Assembly (NCBI GenBank): GCA_009741485.1
Contig: CM019214.1
Coordinates: 21,350,267 to 21,414,266 of the forward strand
Direction: 5' to 3'
Origin: Malurus cyaneus samueli
Lineage: Eukaryota > Chordata > Aves > Passeriformes > Maluridae
DNA length: 64,000 nucleotides
The position numbers were made by a program, and so were the translations under genes. Below are positions 12,277 through 26,100 of the stretch, piece by piece; within the stretch, counting starts at the first letter, position 1, and the number at the start of each line of letters is the position of its first letter. Under the pieces are notes generated by a model that saw only the letters and a list, made by a program, of their open reading frames with translations, was not told the DNA's origin and did not search any database.

Positions 12277-14280
12277 CAAACCTTTCCTTTTCATTTTTTT
12301 TGAAGGTAAAATGATGAATAAACTCATTTCCACCCTTTTAAATATGGAGTCTGTTATGGAGGTCACATATTTGGTGCATCACTTAATCACTATAATGAAT
12401 ATGGAAAACATTATAATGAGGTATATGTAGAAAAGGGAAGTCCAAAATACTACTCCATTAAGAAATTCCAGAAATTATTCCTTTCTCACCAGGTATGAGA
12501 GCCACTCAAACCTACTTTATTCCAGTAGAAGCAGTTCTCTATTCAGCATTTCATGGATAGAAAACTGGAAATCAGAGCATTTACTTAGACATCTAATTAT
12601 GTACTTTTTCATCTTATTTAGAAAAATTTGGTGAAAACTTGCAGGCTCCCATCTAGAAGTAGTGTTGTCAGTTATTTTGGAAATGATTCAGCCCTATTAC
12701 ATAGACTCTTTTTTAGGCAACTGTTCTTTACTTTTATTTTTTTTCAGAGGTTTTTAACTGAGTTAGGCTTAGGATAGGTTTTTTTACAGAGCTGGATTAA
12801 ATTGCTGAAGTGTCCCATATGGTTAGAACATTTGGTTCTTTTAAAATAGGAATTACATGTTACTGTGGACTATAAAAAAAAAAAATTAAAGAATTTGCAT
12901 GCATAGGAACAGAATAATATTCAATTATATCACCAGTTAGAGGAATTATTTTGCTGTTCAGTAACTTTTTGAAAGTTATAATAGATATGAAGACTCTGCA
13001 AGCTGTCCAGATTTTAAAAATTAGAATTCAAATAATCCAAATAAGATTGCTGTTAAAGAGTCATGAATACAAAAGGCAAATCATAAATATGAGGTTCATA
13101 GGGTTTCTTTTCATGGTATAAAAATTTCCAAAGTTGTTATATTAAATTATTTTAGAAAAAAATTGTCAATAGCTATGTAACATACAGAAGTTAGTAGTTC
13201 AAGGTAAGAGTGAGTTTAAGACACTAAAGTATAAAATGGTTAGAATAGTTAAATGAATAAAAGCTTATTTGTGTTCAAAACCACAGTTGTTTGTGGGTAA
13301 ACATTTTCTATTATTATTTCATCCAAATTGTTCTATTTTTCTAGTATTTAATGAAATGCCTTATGGATCTTATACTACACAGAGATGATTTCACACAGAA
13401 GTGAAAACAGAAGGAAACAAAGTGCTACTCTGACCTTGTTAAGCATCTTTTTCATTGTCAGCATTAACTCTTCTACTCAAATTGAGGACATCTCAAAAAA
13501 ACAATTTTGCAGCTGCCTTTATTTTCAGAAGTTTATTTATCAAATGACAAAAATTTTACAATTTAATTGTGGTGATATGACATATACTGAAGACATCGCA
13601 AAATAAAGGTGTATGTTCTGAGTCCAACAGTTACAATGAATTTATGTATTATGTTGCCTTATTAAATAGATATAGATTTAATTTTTTAATGCTGGTAACA
13701 ATGAAATACAGCTTTTTTTTTTTTTTCTGATTAGGTTTATTTTAAAGGAGAATGTGTTTCAAACAAGCCCACCTCTTTCCCCCACTCCAATCTTTCCACG
13801 TGTCTTGCACGTGGTGGTACTTACAATCCCCTACTTGCTGGCAATTACCTGACACACTATTAATTTTACTTTGATTAATTGTCATAACGTTTTTCACAGT
13901 ATGAAGCAATTTTAAGTTTATGAAGGGAGGGGCACAAAGACACCACATTTTAAGTACTGTCTTTTGTGCTATAGAGTAGTTTGTGAGCTCTCATTTTCTG
14001 TCTAAAACTTTTCCTGATTTTTGATACCCATCACATTATAGCACTTTCTATATATCTTGTCTTATTCACCTAAGGTTTTATCTTTAGATTAGCAGACAGT
14101 CTAGTTTGGACTATTTTTAATAGAGGGGGAAATCTCATTACACAGTGAGAAGATGAGTGTTTCTGAAATTAAAGATAATAAGCCAAAGGCATGAAGCTAT
14201 CAGCTGTCTTAACAGCTAAGATACTGACACTTCTCAACATCAAAGCTTGGTCTAAATTGTTCTCTTATTTCTAGATTAGT

Positions 14281-14295
14281 GGGGGGGGGGGGGGG
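14281..14295. repeat. Poly(G), 15 bases
   Basis: An uninterrupted run of 15 G between ATTAGT and AAAATAAGG. Pure G runs of this length are unstable and prone to sequencing error. Confidence 0.9.
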
Positions 14296-17200
14296 AAAAT
14301 AAGGATCCAGTCTGAAAATTATCTTTGTCAGGAAATTAGCATATTTTCCACTTTTTGCATCTACACACTATGGTTATGGAGAGTGTTTGCTGAAATTGTT
14401 TGACTAATGATAGAGTTGTGTTTTCCTGGCTCTTTTAAATTATGCAGTAGCTTTTTTATTAAAAGGGAAATTGTATACTGGAATGAATGACTCTGTGCTA
14501 AAATGTGAAACTTTGATTGTCATTTTTTATAAGTAGAAATAGGCAATATTTAATATTTTGGATGATCAGAGAAATAGGAACATTGAAGTGTGTATTTCAC
14601 CTTCTTGCTATCTATTCTCTAGGCCTGAAAAAATGCTCTGTTTGACAACTGTAATGCATTACAGAGTGAGAAATCTGGTTTTGCAGCATTTCCATCATCT
14701 GCTTGAAAAGACTAACTTTGTGTCTGCATATAAATATATGTAAAGAAGATCAGCATCTATATTCATTAAGGTGATTTCCACAGACAATACCTGATGTTTT
14801 CCAGAAAATACAAATAGCCATGTCAAAATTGATTGGAACACATGAGACTTGTGCTTGTCTAAAAACAGAAATTCCTCAACAGGTGCACACGATGTTTCTG
14901 TCTCTCCAGTTCATCAGTATTATTAATTTAGTCCCTCGAATTTTTTAATAGTCACTTCTTTTACTTTTTCAAAATTTATGCAGATTTTTGGCATATCCTA
15001 AGACCATAAACACTTTGTCTCTCTTGAAATACGTATTTAATAATAAGTTTCATCTTTATAAGACAGCTTGCAATGACAATGGTTTGGAATCTTTGTCAAT
15101 GTCAGTTTTACATGACCAGTAATACCAAACATTTTTATGTAAAGCTTTCATGTTGGGATTCGGGAACTTTTGAAATTGTTTTGAATGAGACTGCCCTACA
15201 GCTGATTTTCCAGTTAAAAAAAATGAAGAAATAAAAAGGCTTGTTTCCAATAATGGCATATCAGACAGCCAATATGTGAAGTATATAATTTCTAAGAAAT
15301 GCTATATATGTTATGTCAGTTAGATGTGTGTTAGAATTTGAACTTGTATGGAAGATTATGGATGATTATTATAAGTGAACTCTGTGACTGACAAGATATT
15401 ATAACAGAGCAGTGCAGCAAGAGCATATTGTCAGTAGCAGTTTGCTCTTTATGGAGTCCCAGATGAGATGCTGAAAGATAATGGTTCTGATCTGACTCGT
15501 TTCCACTCTCTGCTCTGTTTCAATATATTATATAAAACCTAAACAAAGTATAATGGGGTGCAATAAAGGTCCATGTAAATAGGGAAGAATTTGACCAAAA
15601 TGATGAGCTATCACATATTTAAAAAAAAAAGAAAATTAGTTCTAATGGGTGAAAAGGGTGAAGACAATCTATTTAGAGCTTTATATTATGCTATCTTTAG
15701 CACTGCTATTTATTTTATGCTATCTTTAGCACTGAGAACAATTCAATGTATGAGAAATATGTCAGAGGTTAAAATCAAGTAATGTTCCAAACTTACCTAG
15801 AACATAACATCCTCTTCTATATTTACAAAGGACTGTATGCTAAGAGAAGATGGTCTCTGTGTCAAGGCACCATTTCTGCCAGGAGACAGAGAGGATCAGC
15901 TTAATGTTAACTTGGAATCCAACTATCATACTCTGGTGAGAAACTGTGAGAACTGTGCGGTTCTGTTAATTTTAGTGGTTTTTAAACACTTGCTTGATCC
16001 ATTCTGCAATGCAGCTTTGAAGGCAAGGACACCTGAGGAAAAGATGTTGTTATTCAATGTTTTCTACAAGGATTACCCCCAAAATATAGAATTTGAGTTT
16101 ATTAGCATATATTGACTATTCCTGTCCATGTGGGTAATACATTAGTACATATTTTTATATGATACATGATATGATAACATTGTAGTGTTTTCTCTTTGTC
16201 CAAGAATGAAATTTCAATTTTTTTATTAATTTAGATGTCCACTGTTCTGTCTTTTCCTCTCAGACCAAAGGTCTGAATACCCACTGTGATATACATGGCC
16301 TCACCAGAAACAGAAGCCCTACACAAGAAACAGAACACAGCACTTTATTTGTAATTATTCCACCTTATAAAGAGAAAATGGAATCCATGATGGACTAATA
16401 TGTTTAATAATTGTTAAATGGTAGTAGCTCCAGTTTTAATTCTAATACTATACGCAAATATGCGGTATAACAGCAAAATTTTCAATTAGCTTGCTTTTTT
16501 GTCCCTCAGGAATTTTGCTTTCTTGCAAGGATTCTGGTCAGATTAGAGTGCACTTTTAAGTTAGATTTCTGCTCTTTAAAAAGCGCATTTGACTTACTTT
16601 TCAGTCATCAGCCTGACTGGTGAAAATCCCCCTGGGGTAATGAAGACAAGGTAAGGCTGCTAGAACCATTTGTAATCATTACTCAAATTATGCTCTCTCT
16701 GCATTAAGGAATCTATAGGAGAAATACAGTTTAGGTGGTTTATACAGCAGATAACTCATAATATATGTGAGAGTAATGAGGGAATTGCCATTTAGGAATT
16801 CATATCACCCAACTAACTGCCTTGTGCTGTGTTAAAGGTATTTGTAATATTTTCTGGCTTCACACAGGCTTCACTGACTATTTGTCTAGACAAACACATG
16901 ACAAAGTTTTATAAATAATAAACAAATGAGACAATCCTGTTGGGCCCACTCCTTCTATGTATCAATTTGAGAAAACTTGCCCACCTTCTCCCTAAAGAAA
17001 TTAGGGACTGACTTTAATGATATTTTTTCAATAAACAGACACCTCCTTTCTATCTTTCTAACTGATTATGACACTACACTTAATCATCATAGTGTGATAT
17101 ATAAAATTTTATTCCAATATTTTCATTGATCTGCTACTACATAGAAAAAACCCCGTGCCAGTTCTGGACTATTTCATTCTGCCATGTAATTAATCCTCTG

Positions 17201-17957
17201 TTCCTATCCTACACTGATTAGAGAAGAATACTCTTAATTTCATCAAGTGCTATGAATGGGAAAGGTTATTTTTAAAAGTGGAAAGTACAAAAAAATATGA
17301 TTAGAGATATCACTTGGGATAAAAATTTCTTAGGGTATTCAGAAAGATAGGTGTGTGACAGACCCTGATGTCCAATGTGCAGGTGTTTGTTTGCTTGCTT
17401 TTTTAAAATTAAACAATTTTACATCCAAATATTATTTTGGAAAGCAAGGTCCAAAATGTATTTTTCAACACAGTGAATAATACCAGTGACTTTTTTAGAA
17501 TAGAAAAAGAAAAGCTGTTATGGATGTATTTAATGAATGTTTACATTTAGATAATGGAGAATAAGCTCAAATATAAGGGAAAAAATAATTCACATTTGGC
17601 CATGAGAGCAGATGGCTGAGTTGTACTATTGTGACAACCATGGCCTTCAGCTGAACCTCTCTGATTATTTGCAGTCATGAAGGAACAGAAAATTCTAAAC
17701 TGAGGATCGAATAATGTGACCGAAAGAGGAAAGGTAGAAAATTGAGAGTGTAGTGAAACGAAATAATAGTAACTCTAATTACAAACATGATAGCTGGCTG
17801 GATATTCATATATTGTGCTGTATTGGGTCTGAGTGAGGTAAAGCTCAAGCCCTTCCAGCGCTGTGCTTTGCATGAGTGCTGGACAGGAGCTGATAACAGA
17901 GCAGTGTTTTGGCTATTGCCAAGCATCGCTGTCCCTCTGACAATCTTTCCCCCTCAA

Positions 17958-17967
17958 NNNNNNNNNN
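17958..17967. other. Assembly gap of ten N
   Basis: Ten N bases interrupt the sequence. The flanks (CCCCCTCAA on the left; a GC-richer stretch with CCCCCCGTCCC on the right) suggest a hard-to-sequence GC-rich spot. Frames drawn across the Ns are not meaningful. Confidence 1.
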
Positions 17968-20008
17968 AAAACTACTTTATCTCACCCTGCTGGCTGTTCG
18001 CCATCTTACTTCCCCCCGTCCCAGAGGGAAGGGGAGTGATAGGGTCAACCCACAACGTGTGCAAATAATTCTGGTTTTCAACCAGGTATTCCATATTTCA
18101 TAGTGAAGCTGTGTTCATAGTGTTTGTATGTTAGAGGTTGGTGAATTCATGCAGGCCTTTGGTAGATTCCTTGGCTTGGAAGGATAACTCAGATAATCAA
18201 AAAGTGTCTTGTGACAAGCACATAGGGCAGGTCAAGGTGCAAAAATCAAGACGCTCAAGTATGCTTTTCAAGATTAGAAAAAAGCAATTTTTAAGGTAAA
18301 AGTCTTCAGTTTTTTTTTTTAATTATTCCTCAAGCTTCCATTCAACATCACTGAATGGTTTTCTCCCGGGGTCCACCCTGCATCACACTAATAAAATCAT
18401 CAGAGACTGAATCTACTGCATATTACCACAATATGTCTCATCTGATTCTGGTTAAGTGAAGCATCAAAACCAAACCAAGCAACAGCAACACCCCTCTCAG
18501 CTTGATCCATACTCCAGAACCAAACAAATAAACTCTGTTTTCGGATTTGTACTGACCTGAAGAGTCTGGACTAGCTCAAGCTCTTACATTTTCAAGATGA
18601 CTGTTATAATTATTATGGTCTCTGTAGCAGTGTTTACTTCTTGTTCTCTTGATTATTTGATCAAACATAGCAAAGGACATCGACATTAATCACTGAGCAG
18701 TCAGAATTCCTATTTTATATGTTACCTTTTTAATAAATTCTGGCTTTTGATTTCTGATGGGGCATGTGCCTGACTAATGCTTACTGAAAACAAAGGAGCT
18801 CATGTTATTTGTAACAGGAGCTACAAGCACTTACTGTATCACAAAATGCAGCCATCTTTAGGAGGGCAAAAGCTTTATTTCAGTGAAAGGTTCTTATCAT
18901 CATTGATACACAATCACAGAGCTGACAACGGGCCAGGAACAAATATTTCCCTTACCTAATCGAGTAGAAGCTTGACTGTACGTCATAGTTTACAAAGCTC
19001 TTTGTTCTATTAATAGTATAGAATATAATTGTGTCACTTGAAGCATGGCATAGCTTTCTGGTGAGAATTCTCTTGAATATAAGTATTGCACATACCACTC
19101 TATTTAAGTATCTTCACTAATGAGCTAATATTGCTCAAGCTATTCAAGCATATGGAGGTCATTACTTAGAGTTGAGTTTATAGAGGGGTTGCTGTTTTCC
19201 ATCCATAGCTGCTGTAAAGTGAGACAGGCTGTGAAGCAACTTCTGAAGTGTCTGAGGACTTCACATTTACCGGCCAGAAAGACTTCCCTGTTCTCTCTGC
19301 TTAGTAGTCCCAGGAGGCAATAAAAGTAAAATAGTTATAAAATAGGACATATGGACAAACTTGCTGTTGCAGCAGGTATGGATTATATAATGAGAAAATC
19401 AAGTATCTGACATAAAAGGACATCAACTCAGTGCCCAGTCACTCTGTGATACTGACTTTGAGAGTTTCTGTGGGCTCTGCTTGGAGAATTGACATTTATC
19501 CACAGACAAGGAATCTGTAAGTTTGTCCTTGTCTTTGAAGCTGTCATCTTGTTCTCCTGCCTGACAGCCAAGTGTTCAAACATGCAGCTATGTCAGCTCA
19601 CATCTCAGCATCTAGGTAAATAAAATTACTAGTACCCAGTAGGACTGGTGTGACTATTTTAGTTCCCTAAGACAAGTTAAAAAAATAGGGAAAATCTTAT
19701 GGTGCCATATTGTACGTTTTCAGCCTTAGTAAGTTAGTCTAGTAATAAAGCTGTGACTTTACAGGCACTGTAATAATTAAAAAATACTGCTATTATCTGT
19801 ATTTTCTGTTAAGTTTCAGAGCTGTGTAATTAAAAAGCTATAAATATTTGTGGAGTTTTCCTTTGGAAGAAAATAATATTTCGTATTATGGCTCTATCTA
19901 TGGCCATAGAAACACTTCATCAAAAAATCTGGTTGAAGTTCAGCTTCTGACCATATGATCTTCCAGAAACACACTATTTCTGTCCAAAATCAGTATATTT
20001 TACAGGTT

Positions 20009-20011
<3 letters not shown>

Positions 20012-20048
<37 letters not shown>
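20012..20048. repeat. Poly(A), 37 bases
   Basis: The longest homopolymer in the window. It might be the tail of a retroposed transcript, but no AATAAA was seen in the 30 bases before it and no source transcript was recognised. Confidence 0.9.
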
Positions 20049-20050
<2 letters not shown>

Positions 20051-20287
20051 ACAACAATAAATGGATCTTGGGCTCATTCAAAAATCTGCTTTTAAATGTA
20101 TCTGTGATTGTACTGCAAATTCAAATTGCCAGTGGATCTTATTGCTTAATGTTAAGTCAACTTGGACTGAAATCCCGATATTTTTCTACCTTTTCTTCCA
20201 CTCCTTTATCATATCCCTAAAACCTACTGTAGTGAAAATGAAAAAAAACCCACCTACAAAAAAATACCCATGCAAATTGACTGATCA

Positions 20288-20346
20288 GGGATTTGGTTTG
20301 GTTTTTTGGTTGTTTTTTTTTTTTGTTTTTTGGGGGTTTTTTTTGT
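20288..20346. repeat. T/G-only low-complexity tract
   Basis: Nearly all bases are T or G, arranged as T runs separated by GG or GGGGG. It is the same kind of sequence as 50650-50800, and the opposite-strand version appears at 29528-29645. Confidence 0.85.
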
Positions 20347-20750
20347 ATCTTAAGCAAAGCAGAACAATGAGGATGTATTTGTTATGTTTCCTTTGTTTGC
20401 TGTTTTAGCTTCCTTGAAAGTATATAATTATTTTACGATTTTATAGCAATTAAGAAATTATTTGTTTAGACACACAATTTCTTAGCTTGAAAATATAGGC
20501 CTAAATTCTACTGGGATTTATAGATTAAACAAATGCTTAAAGAGAGTGTGTAATTAGATGTTTTGCTGAATTGGATTTTTAATTGCTAATTTATTTTTAG
20601 TAAAGTTTTATTGACATCCCCGTTTATTTAAAGGTGCTATTAGGTTTTCAACAGAAGATTTCACTTGCAGAATTTTGGAAGAATTACCTACATTAAAGCA
20701 ATGAGGTAGAATTAATTATTAAGGACTTAGAGACAAAATCAAACAGGGAG

Positions 20751-20876
20751 CAATAAAACTGAAACCCCATGTATTTCTTCTGGAGTTTTCCCATTCTAAT
20801 AAAGTGAAGTGTACAATAAAACTGAAACCCCATGTATTTCTTCTGGAGTTTTCCCATTCTAATAAAGTGAAGTGTA
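20751..20876. repeat. Perfect 63-bp tandem duplication
   Basis: Copy 1 is 20751-20813 and copy 2 is 20814-20876. Both begin CAATAAAACTGAAACCCC and end AAAGTGAAGTGTA, and I find no difference between them. Each copy carries AATAAA near its start. Perfect identity implies a very recent duplication or an assembly artefact. Confidence 0.95.
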
Positions 20877-22889
20877 CAAACACATTATTTCCCTATGATG
20901 TTCTTCCATATCTGCTTTTTCTCATGTACAGTGAAGCAGCTTGATGGTTGGTAAAAGCAAGATGGGTTGGGTTGTATTTTTTGTTGGTGGTGGTTTTGTT
21001 TTTTTTCCCAAACAAAGCCTGCTTTGTCACAATGAAAATGGTACTGTAAAAATAAAATAGAAATAATGAAAAAGATGAAAAATTGAGACTTTACCTTTAT
21101 GGGAAAGTAATGATAGATATATTTTTAATAGACAAGGAGAATGACTTGCAAAAGTCTCAAGACAAATGAGAAACTTTGAAGTTTTCACCAAGATTTTATT
21201 TTTGTCAGTAATATGGAGAACAAAAAAAAAAAAAAAGCCTTTTACAGGAGACAAATGCTCATATTTCATGAACAGAATTATTTGAAATTATGATCTGGGG
21301 CTGCAGTGGTGGCAGATTTCCTGTCCCTTCAGAAGGCACTGCCCTCAGCAGTGAAGGTGTCTATGGTTCTACATAAAATGAGGAGTGCATCCTTGATATA
21401 TTTTTGTGATTTACAAGTTTTACACATTTTTATTTTTTGATCAATTGTTCTGTCTACAAGTAGCACATTTATTATCCTCAAGTCAGATGTTATGTTATAA
21501 TGAAGTCAAGAAGGTTTCATTGCAATGAGGCAATGATCTCTTTTCCTAATTTATCTTATATGTAAAAGTTCATTGGAGTGAATACAAAAATCTGTAGCAA
21601 GCAAATTAGGTACACTGAAGGCCATTGAAATTCAGGTTTTGTATATTCATTGCATGCACTTCCATCTGACATTTTACGTGGGCTTTAGTTGAAAAGGTGC
21701 TGAAATATAGAAAACAGGAAAAGCCTCTGGAGCAGCCAAATCCATCAGCTTCATGCTGGGCTAATGTCACCTTGTGGCTTCCTTTTTGTTGTGAGAGTAG
21801 GAAAGATCTTCACCTGGAATATGTGGATACTTCCCATGAAAGTTGACAGCAAAAAACTTAATTCCTTCTTAGTATCTCCTCCAGGTTTCTCAAAGAAATA
21901 TCCCCCAGTCTGGCCTTTCTCTGTTGCAGACCTTCGCACCAGCTCTGCAAAACAAGAACAAAGAGTTTTGTGAATAACCAAAAAAAAACCCAAAACTTCA
22001 CTCTCCATATTAGCTTTGTACCAGTGCAAATGGTTGCATAGGTGTGATGGAAGGCCACACGAAATACAAGACTTAGAAGCAACGTTAAAGAAACATCATT
22101 GTGGATTGCCCAAAATAAAATCAAGTTTTTGGTACTATAAAGTCTGAGTTTTTTTGTGGGAGAATTTCTTTTCATTGGGCATTTCACATGAACTTGATGT
22201 GTCTCTGAGGAAACATATCAAACATTTTTGTGAACTTAAAATCTGTCCAGAAATTCCAGATCATTTACTTGTATATAATAATCTAAAGGTGTTATAAAAA
22301 TGCATGTAGAGTTCAGAGTGGATTAAACATAATCAAAACTTGACATAATCAAGAAAAAATCCGATTACTCAGGAAAAAACCCTAGTAGACTGCTTCCCAA
22401 AGCTTTTGGGAGGAGAAACTAATTTAAAAACCAGTCATAATTCTGTGTCTAACCAAAAAATTGGTAACATTATCTACTGCCCAACAGAGTCTCTTGAGTA
22501 GCAGTAGTATTTCTCTGAAATATATAATCAGAAAGATTTCATTTGAATAACTGATTGTGTTTTAAAAATTGAAGAGTGGGATACTTATTATTTAGGGAAA
22601 TAACTTTGGTATTTAGAAATAATGGTCCAATTCTATTGTCTGTGAGAGACAAGTCAATCACCCAAGGCTGGCAAGTATAAAAGAAGCTCTGTAAGAGCTA
22701 AAGCAGCACCTGGGGAGCCTGCAGGACAGCACAGGGCCTGCCCCATGACCTCTGCAGCACCAGCTGAGCAGATCTCTGTGTTGGTTGCACAGGTCAAGTC
22801 TGCCAGACGTTTTTGGGGAGCTCGGAAGTCAGCAACTCTGCTTGTTATACATCTCATATCTGGCCATACATCATGGAGTGATGGCATGC
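20877..22889. other. Unique non-coding DNA containing one exon-like segment
   Basis: No known gene was recognised. Between 21764 and 21973 one plus-strand and two minus-strand frames are open at once; the best exon candidate (21814-21944, minus) is listed separately. The stretch 22640-22880 is somewhat GC-richer, with no family recognised. Confidence 0.5.
21814..21944 (-). other. Candidate 131-bp internal exon, identity unknown
   Basis: On the minus strand a pyrimidine-rich tract ending TTGTTCTTGTTTTGCAG (AG at 21946-21945) is followed by 131 open bases that end CAG before GTGAAG (GT at 21813-21812). Two bases finish an incoming codon and 43 full codons follow. The peptide begins LVRRSATEKGQTGGYFFEK and ends STFMGSIHIFQ. 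Its composition is soluble-protein-like, with ordinary vertebrate codons. I do not recognise the protein and see no domain. Other frames are also open here, which weakens the case. It could be a chance frame, an exon of a long non-coding RNA, or a real coding exon of a gene spanning the window. Confidence 0.3.
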
Positions 22890-23130
22890 TTTGGGTTGGA
22901 AGGGTCCTTAGAGATCATCTAGTTCCATCCCCTGTGCCATGGACAGGGACACCTTCCACTAGGTCAGCCTGATCAAAGCCCCCTCCAACCAGGAATGGGG
23001 CATCCATTTCCCTGGGAAACATGAGCCAGTGCCTCACCACCCATGTCAGGGAGAATTTCTTCCTGACATAGAGTCTAAACCTACCTTTTGTCAGTTCAAA
23101 ACCAATACTCCTCATCCTGTTGCCCACTCC
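22890..23130 (-). mobile_element. CR1 LINE 3' fragment
   Basis: The plus strand reads as the reverse complement of the avian CR1 3' end: TTGGGTTGGAAGGGTCC, then AGATCATCTAGTTCCATCCC, CATGGACAGGGACACCTTCC, TCAAAGCCCCCTCCAACC, GTGCCTCACCACCC, GAATTTCTTCCTGACAT and CCTGTTGCCCACTCC. The element is 5'-truncated, as is typical for CR1, leaving about 240 bp. Its good match to the common CR1 consensus suggests a fairly young copy. Confidence 0.93.
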
Positions 23131-26100
23131 GGTATGTCTAAATCTGATGTCTGCATCTCATCCTGAACAGATTATGTCTATAGCCCGTAGGTTCCTCTGT
23201 GAGAAAGACTTTTGATCCTGTGTCCACACAGACTACGTTCCTCTGCTGTCACCGGGAAATAGTTCTGTCTTTGGGCAATGTCCTAGTAAGCCTTCTGCTG
23301 ATGAGGCTGATAGACCACTGCTCTCCCTCTTCCCCTGGAAATCATCTCCATCTTTTCTTTTCTCCCCACAGCTGTCTGTAGATGGAAGATTTTCCAGAGA
23401 CATTTTGATCTGTTGACAAAAGGTCAACAGCTAAAAATACAACTCGTCATCTGAGTATTGCTTAAAACAGAATACTCTTCAGATGGTCTCTGCTGCATCT
23501 ATGAAAACATGACAAGTGAGAGGTCTGACTTGTCAGTCCTTGTGAGGGATGCTGGGGAGTGATGATTGTGGTATTCAGTCAGCTCATGTGTTGGCACTGT
23601 GCTGATGAAGACACAGGAGTTGGACATTTCAGAGACACTCAATAGACTGGATAGGAAGGCAATTTTAAAGAAACCACACTATGGACGTGTTAAGTAAGAG
23701 GTTGAGGCTGAGCTGATATACAGTTTTAGCTGAAAAAATAATAACCACACCACTTTTCAAACTGAGGAATGTTTCTCCAGAGAGGGGAGGAGAGTTGGAG
23801 AGAGCAGAATCACCAGTTCCAGTCCACATCACACCAGGAATGGACTCTTCCTATCTTATTAGTTAGAAATGTAATGGTGTGGAGGAGTGCAATAGATTTT
23901 TTTTTAAAATATATTTTAATACTTTAACATTTAACACTGAATTTTACATTTCACATGGCCTGCTCTTGGGTCCTTCAATAAACAAGCCAATAATACCAAA
24001 TTGAGCTTGTAGCAAATCTCATAATGAATATCTTTCAAAAAAGCCTGAATCCAGAGTCATCCAAGGCTATCCAATGCTAAACCAGCTTATGCAGGGCTTT
24101 ATGTAGAAAAAAAACCACCAGTTATTAGCAAATTATGCAGAAGAGAAAGCCAATGTAAATAATCTATTAGAATTCACTGGTAATTATGCGTGTTTTCTCC
24201 TCTATAGCTTCTGTCCTTAGTCCAGTAATAATGAGCTCTCGATGAAGAAAATACCATGACATTTCAACACATATGGTTTTTCAAAAAAGGGAAAAAAAAG
24301 AAAAGTGAAACACCCCAGGACGAAAATAAATCAGTTTTTGCCTCATGTGAACTAGTGCACAAGACAGAATTGGACAACTTGAAAATTAAGTTAACACTTT
24401 TCTAAACACGCTGTCATACAGAAGTAAAAGATGGCAATTTTTTCATATAATATAATGTGCTATATTTGGTTATGTTTTCACAGTTTTCAAGCCTTTGTCA
24501 CTCATCCCTTCTCTAAGCATACAGTCTATTTTCTTTATTCATCAACTGACAATCTTCCCTGAGAGAACGGAAGAAGAAAGTTATGAATAAAAGTCTCTAT
24601 TTCTTGTCGTGTTCATAAACAACGTACTAAGTTTGAAAGAAGGCTTTCACAGCAATTTTAACAGCCAAATGTAACAGCTCATTTAGAGCCTCACTTTTCA
24701 CGTGGCCAAAAAGTTGATCCAGATTGATGAAGAGCTCTGAAAATATTGTGGGAAATTCTTCTTTTAGTCAATATACAAAGTACATCCTGATTGATTTTCA
24801 GGGAGTTGTAGATGAAATTTTCAGAGATGTCATGGATGGAGTTGTATACAATTTCCAAATATTTTAATAGTAATTAGATAACAGGTCACCCTAAAAAATA
24901 CTGAAAATATGAGCTCTAACTAGTAACAATGTTGACCTGTCATCTGTTTTCCACTAAGTACTGTATTTCATAGATTATACATAAAGCCTCAGGCAGGATA
25001 ACACATATATATTAAATAAAATGCCTGCAGGTTCTCTGTCCATAATAATATTCAGGACAGTGACAGAACATAAGGATTATTTTTAATCATTACATATAAT
25101 TATTTTTAAGGCGTCATCTGTTCAATGTTTAAAGTATTTGTAAGCCATAGTTTGTTGAATAAATTAGACCAAAGTAAACACTGAGAACTTCTGATACAGA
25201 TACGAAAAATACAGGTTTGTTCCTTACTTCAAAGCCTCTTTCTGAATCTGTGTGTTAACAGTTTATTAAATTATACTTTGCACATAAATATGTATGTATG
25301 CCTATGAAAACCCAAGCAGAAATATTCCAACATCACAGTGGGAGACTAGAAAATGATTAAAATATCAGGACAACTGGGATATGAGGTGATGGAAGAATGG
25401 CCATTTGACTTTTGGCTGACACTTCCAGCCATATGTGACACTTCCAACCATATGTTACAATGAATGTAAAAAATCAAATTATACACTTGACTGAACAACA
25501 TCATGGGAAAATTTGTAGTCTAATTTGGGTTTTTAAACTGAAACTCATACCTGATTTCTAAATATGATGCCACTGTGTTTAGCTGATCTGGGGCTAATTG
25601 CAGTTTCATCTTTGGCAGAACTATCCCTGTGAACCCTATGATATATTCTGCATTTGCCAGCAGCAATAAAATTACCACATAAAGAAAAAGCCAGAGGGAA
25701 GAAAAAAAAAACAAAAAAAAAGATCATTTGGTGTTAAAATTAAAAAATACATTGAAAAACTTGTGATGGAAATAGCTTTTTAGTGTCTGTCCACCAGTTT
25801 GCTGGAAATCATTACCAAGGTTCAAGTAAAAGTGGGTCCATGTCACAGGAATCCAAAATAGATTTTCTGGTCACCTAAAACCCCATTTCTGTTGTGTTTG
25901 CTTATGCATAATCTCAGTCACATTTGAGTGTTTTAATAATTGAGAACAAACAACATTTGCTGATTCTTAATAGCTGATTTAACCCACATAAATAACTTAA
26001 AAACTAATAATTTGCCTCCATCTTTGGTAGCCCTGCAGTCATGTTGCTGATGAAATAGAGAGCTACCCTTGGCTAGGAGAGCAATTAAGATATTGCATTA

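Larger units (their letters stand above)
10481..17957. other. Unique AT-rich non-coding DNA with homopolymers
   Basis: About 7.5 kb without a recognised gene or interspersed repeat. Simple features are a CA-rich tract at about 11512-11537, 25 A at 12252-12276, 15 G at 14281-14295, and a 20-base direct repeat (TTATGCTATCTTTAGCACTG) at about 15686 and 15715, 29 bp apart. Open frames of up to 105 codons show no motif I recognise. Confidence 0.6.
17968..20750. other. Unique AT-rich non-coding DNA
   Basis: No gene or mobile element was recognised. It holds 37 A at 20012-20048 and a T/G-rich tract at 20288-20346. The 115-codon open frame at 20061-20408 runs through the T/G tract and is rich in F, L and W for that reason; it is not a credible protein. 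Confidence 0.6.

Noticed and set aside
20012..20048. Processed pseudogene ending in poly(A)
   Set aside because: No polyadenylation signal or recognisable transcript precedes the A run.
20061..20408. 115-codon plus-strand frame
   Set aside because: It starts just after a poly(A) run and crosses another T/G tract; no motif or splice borders.
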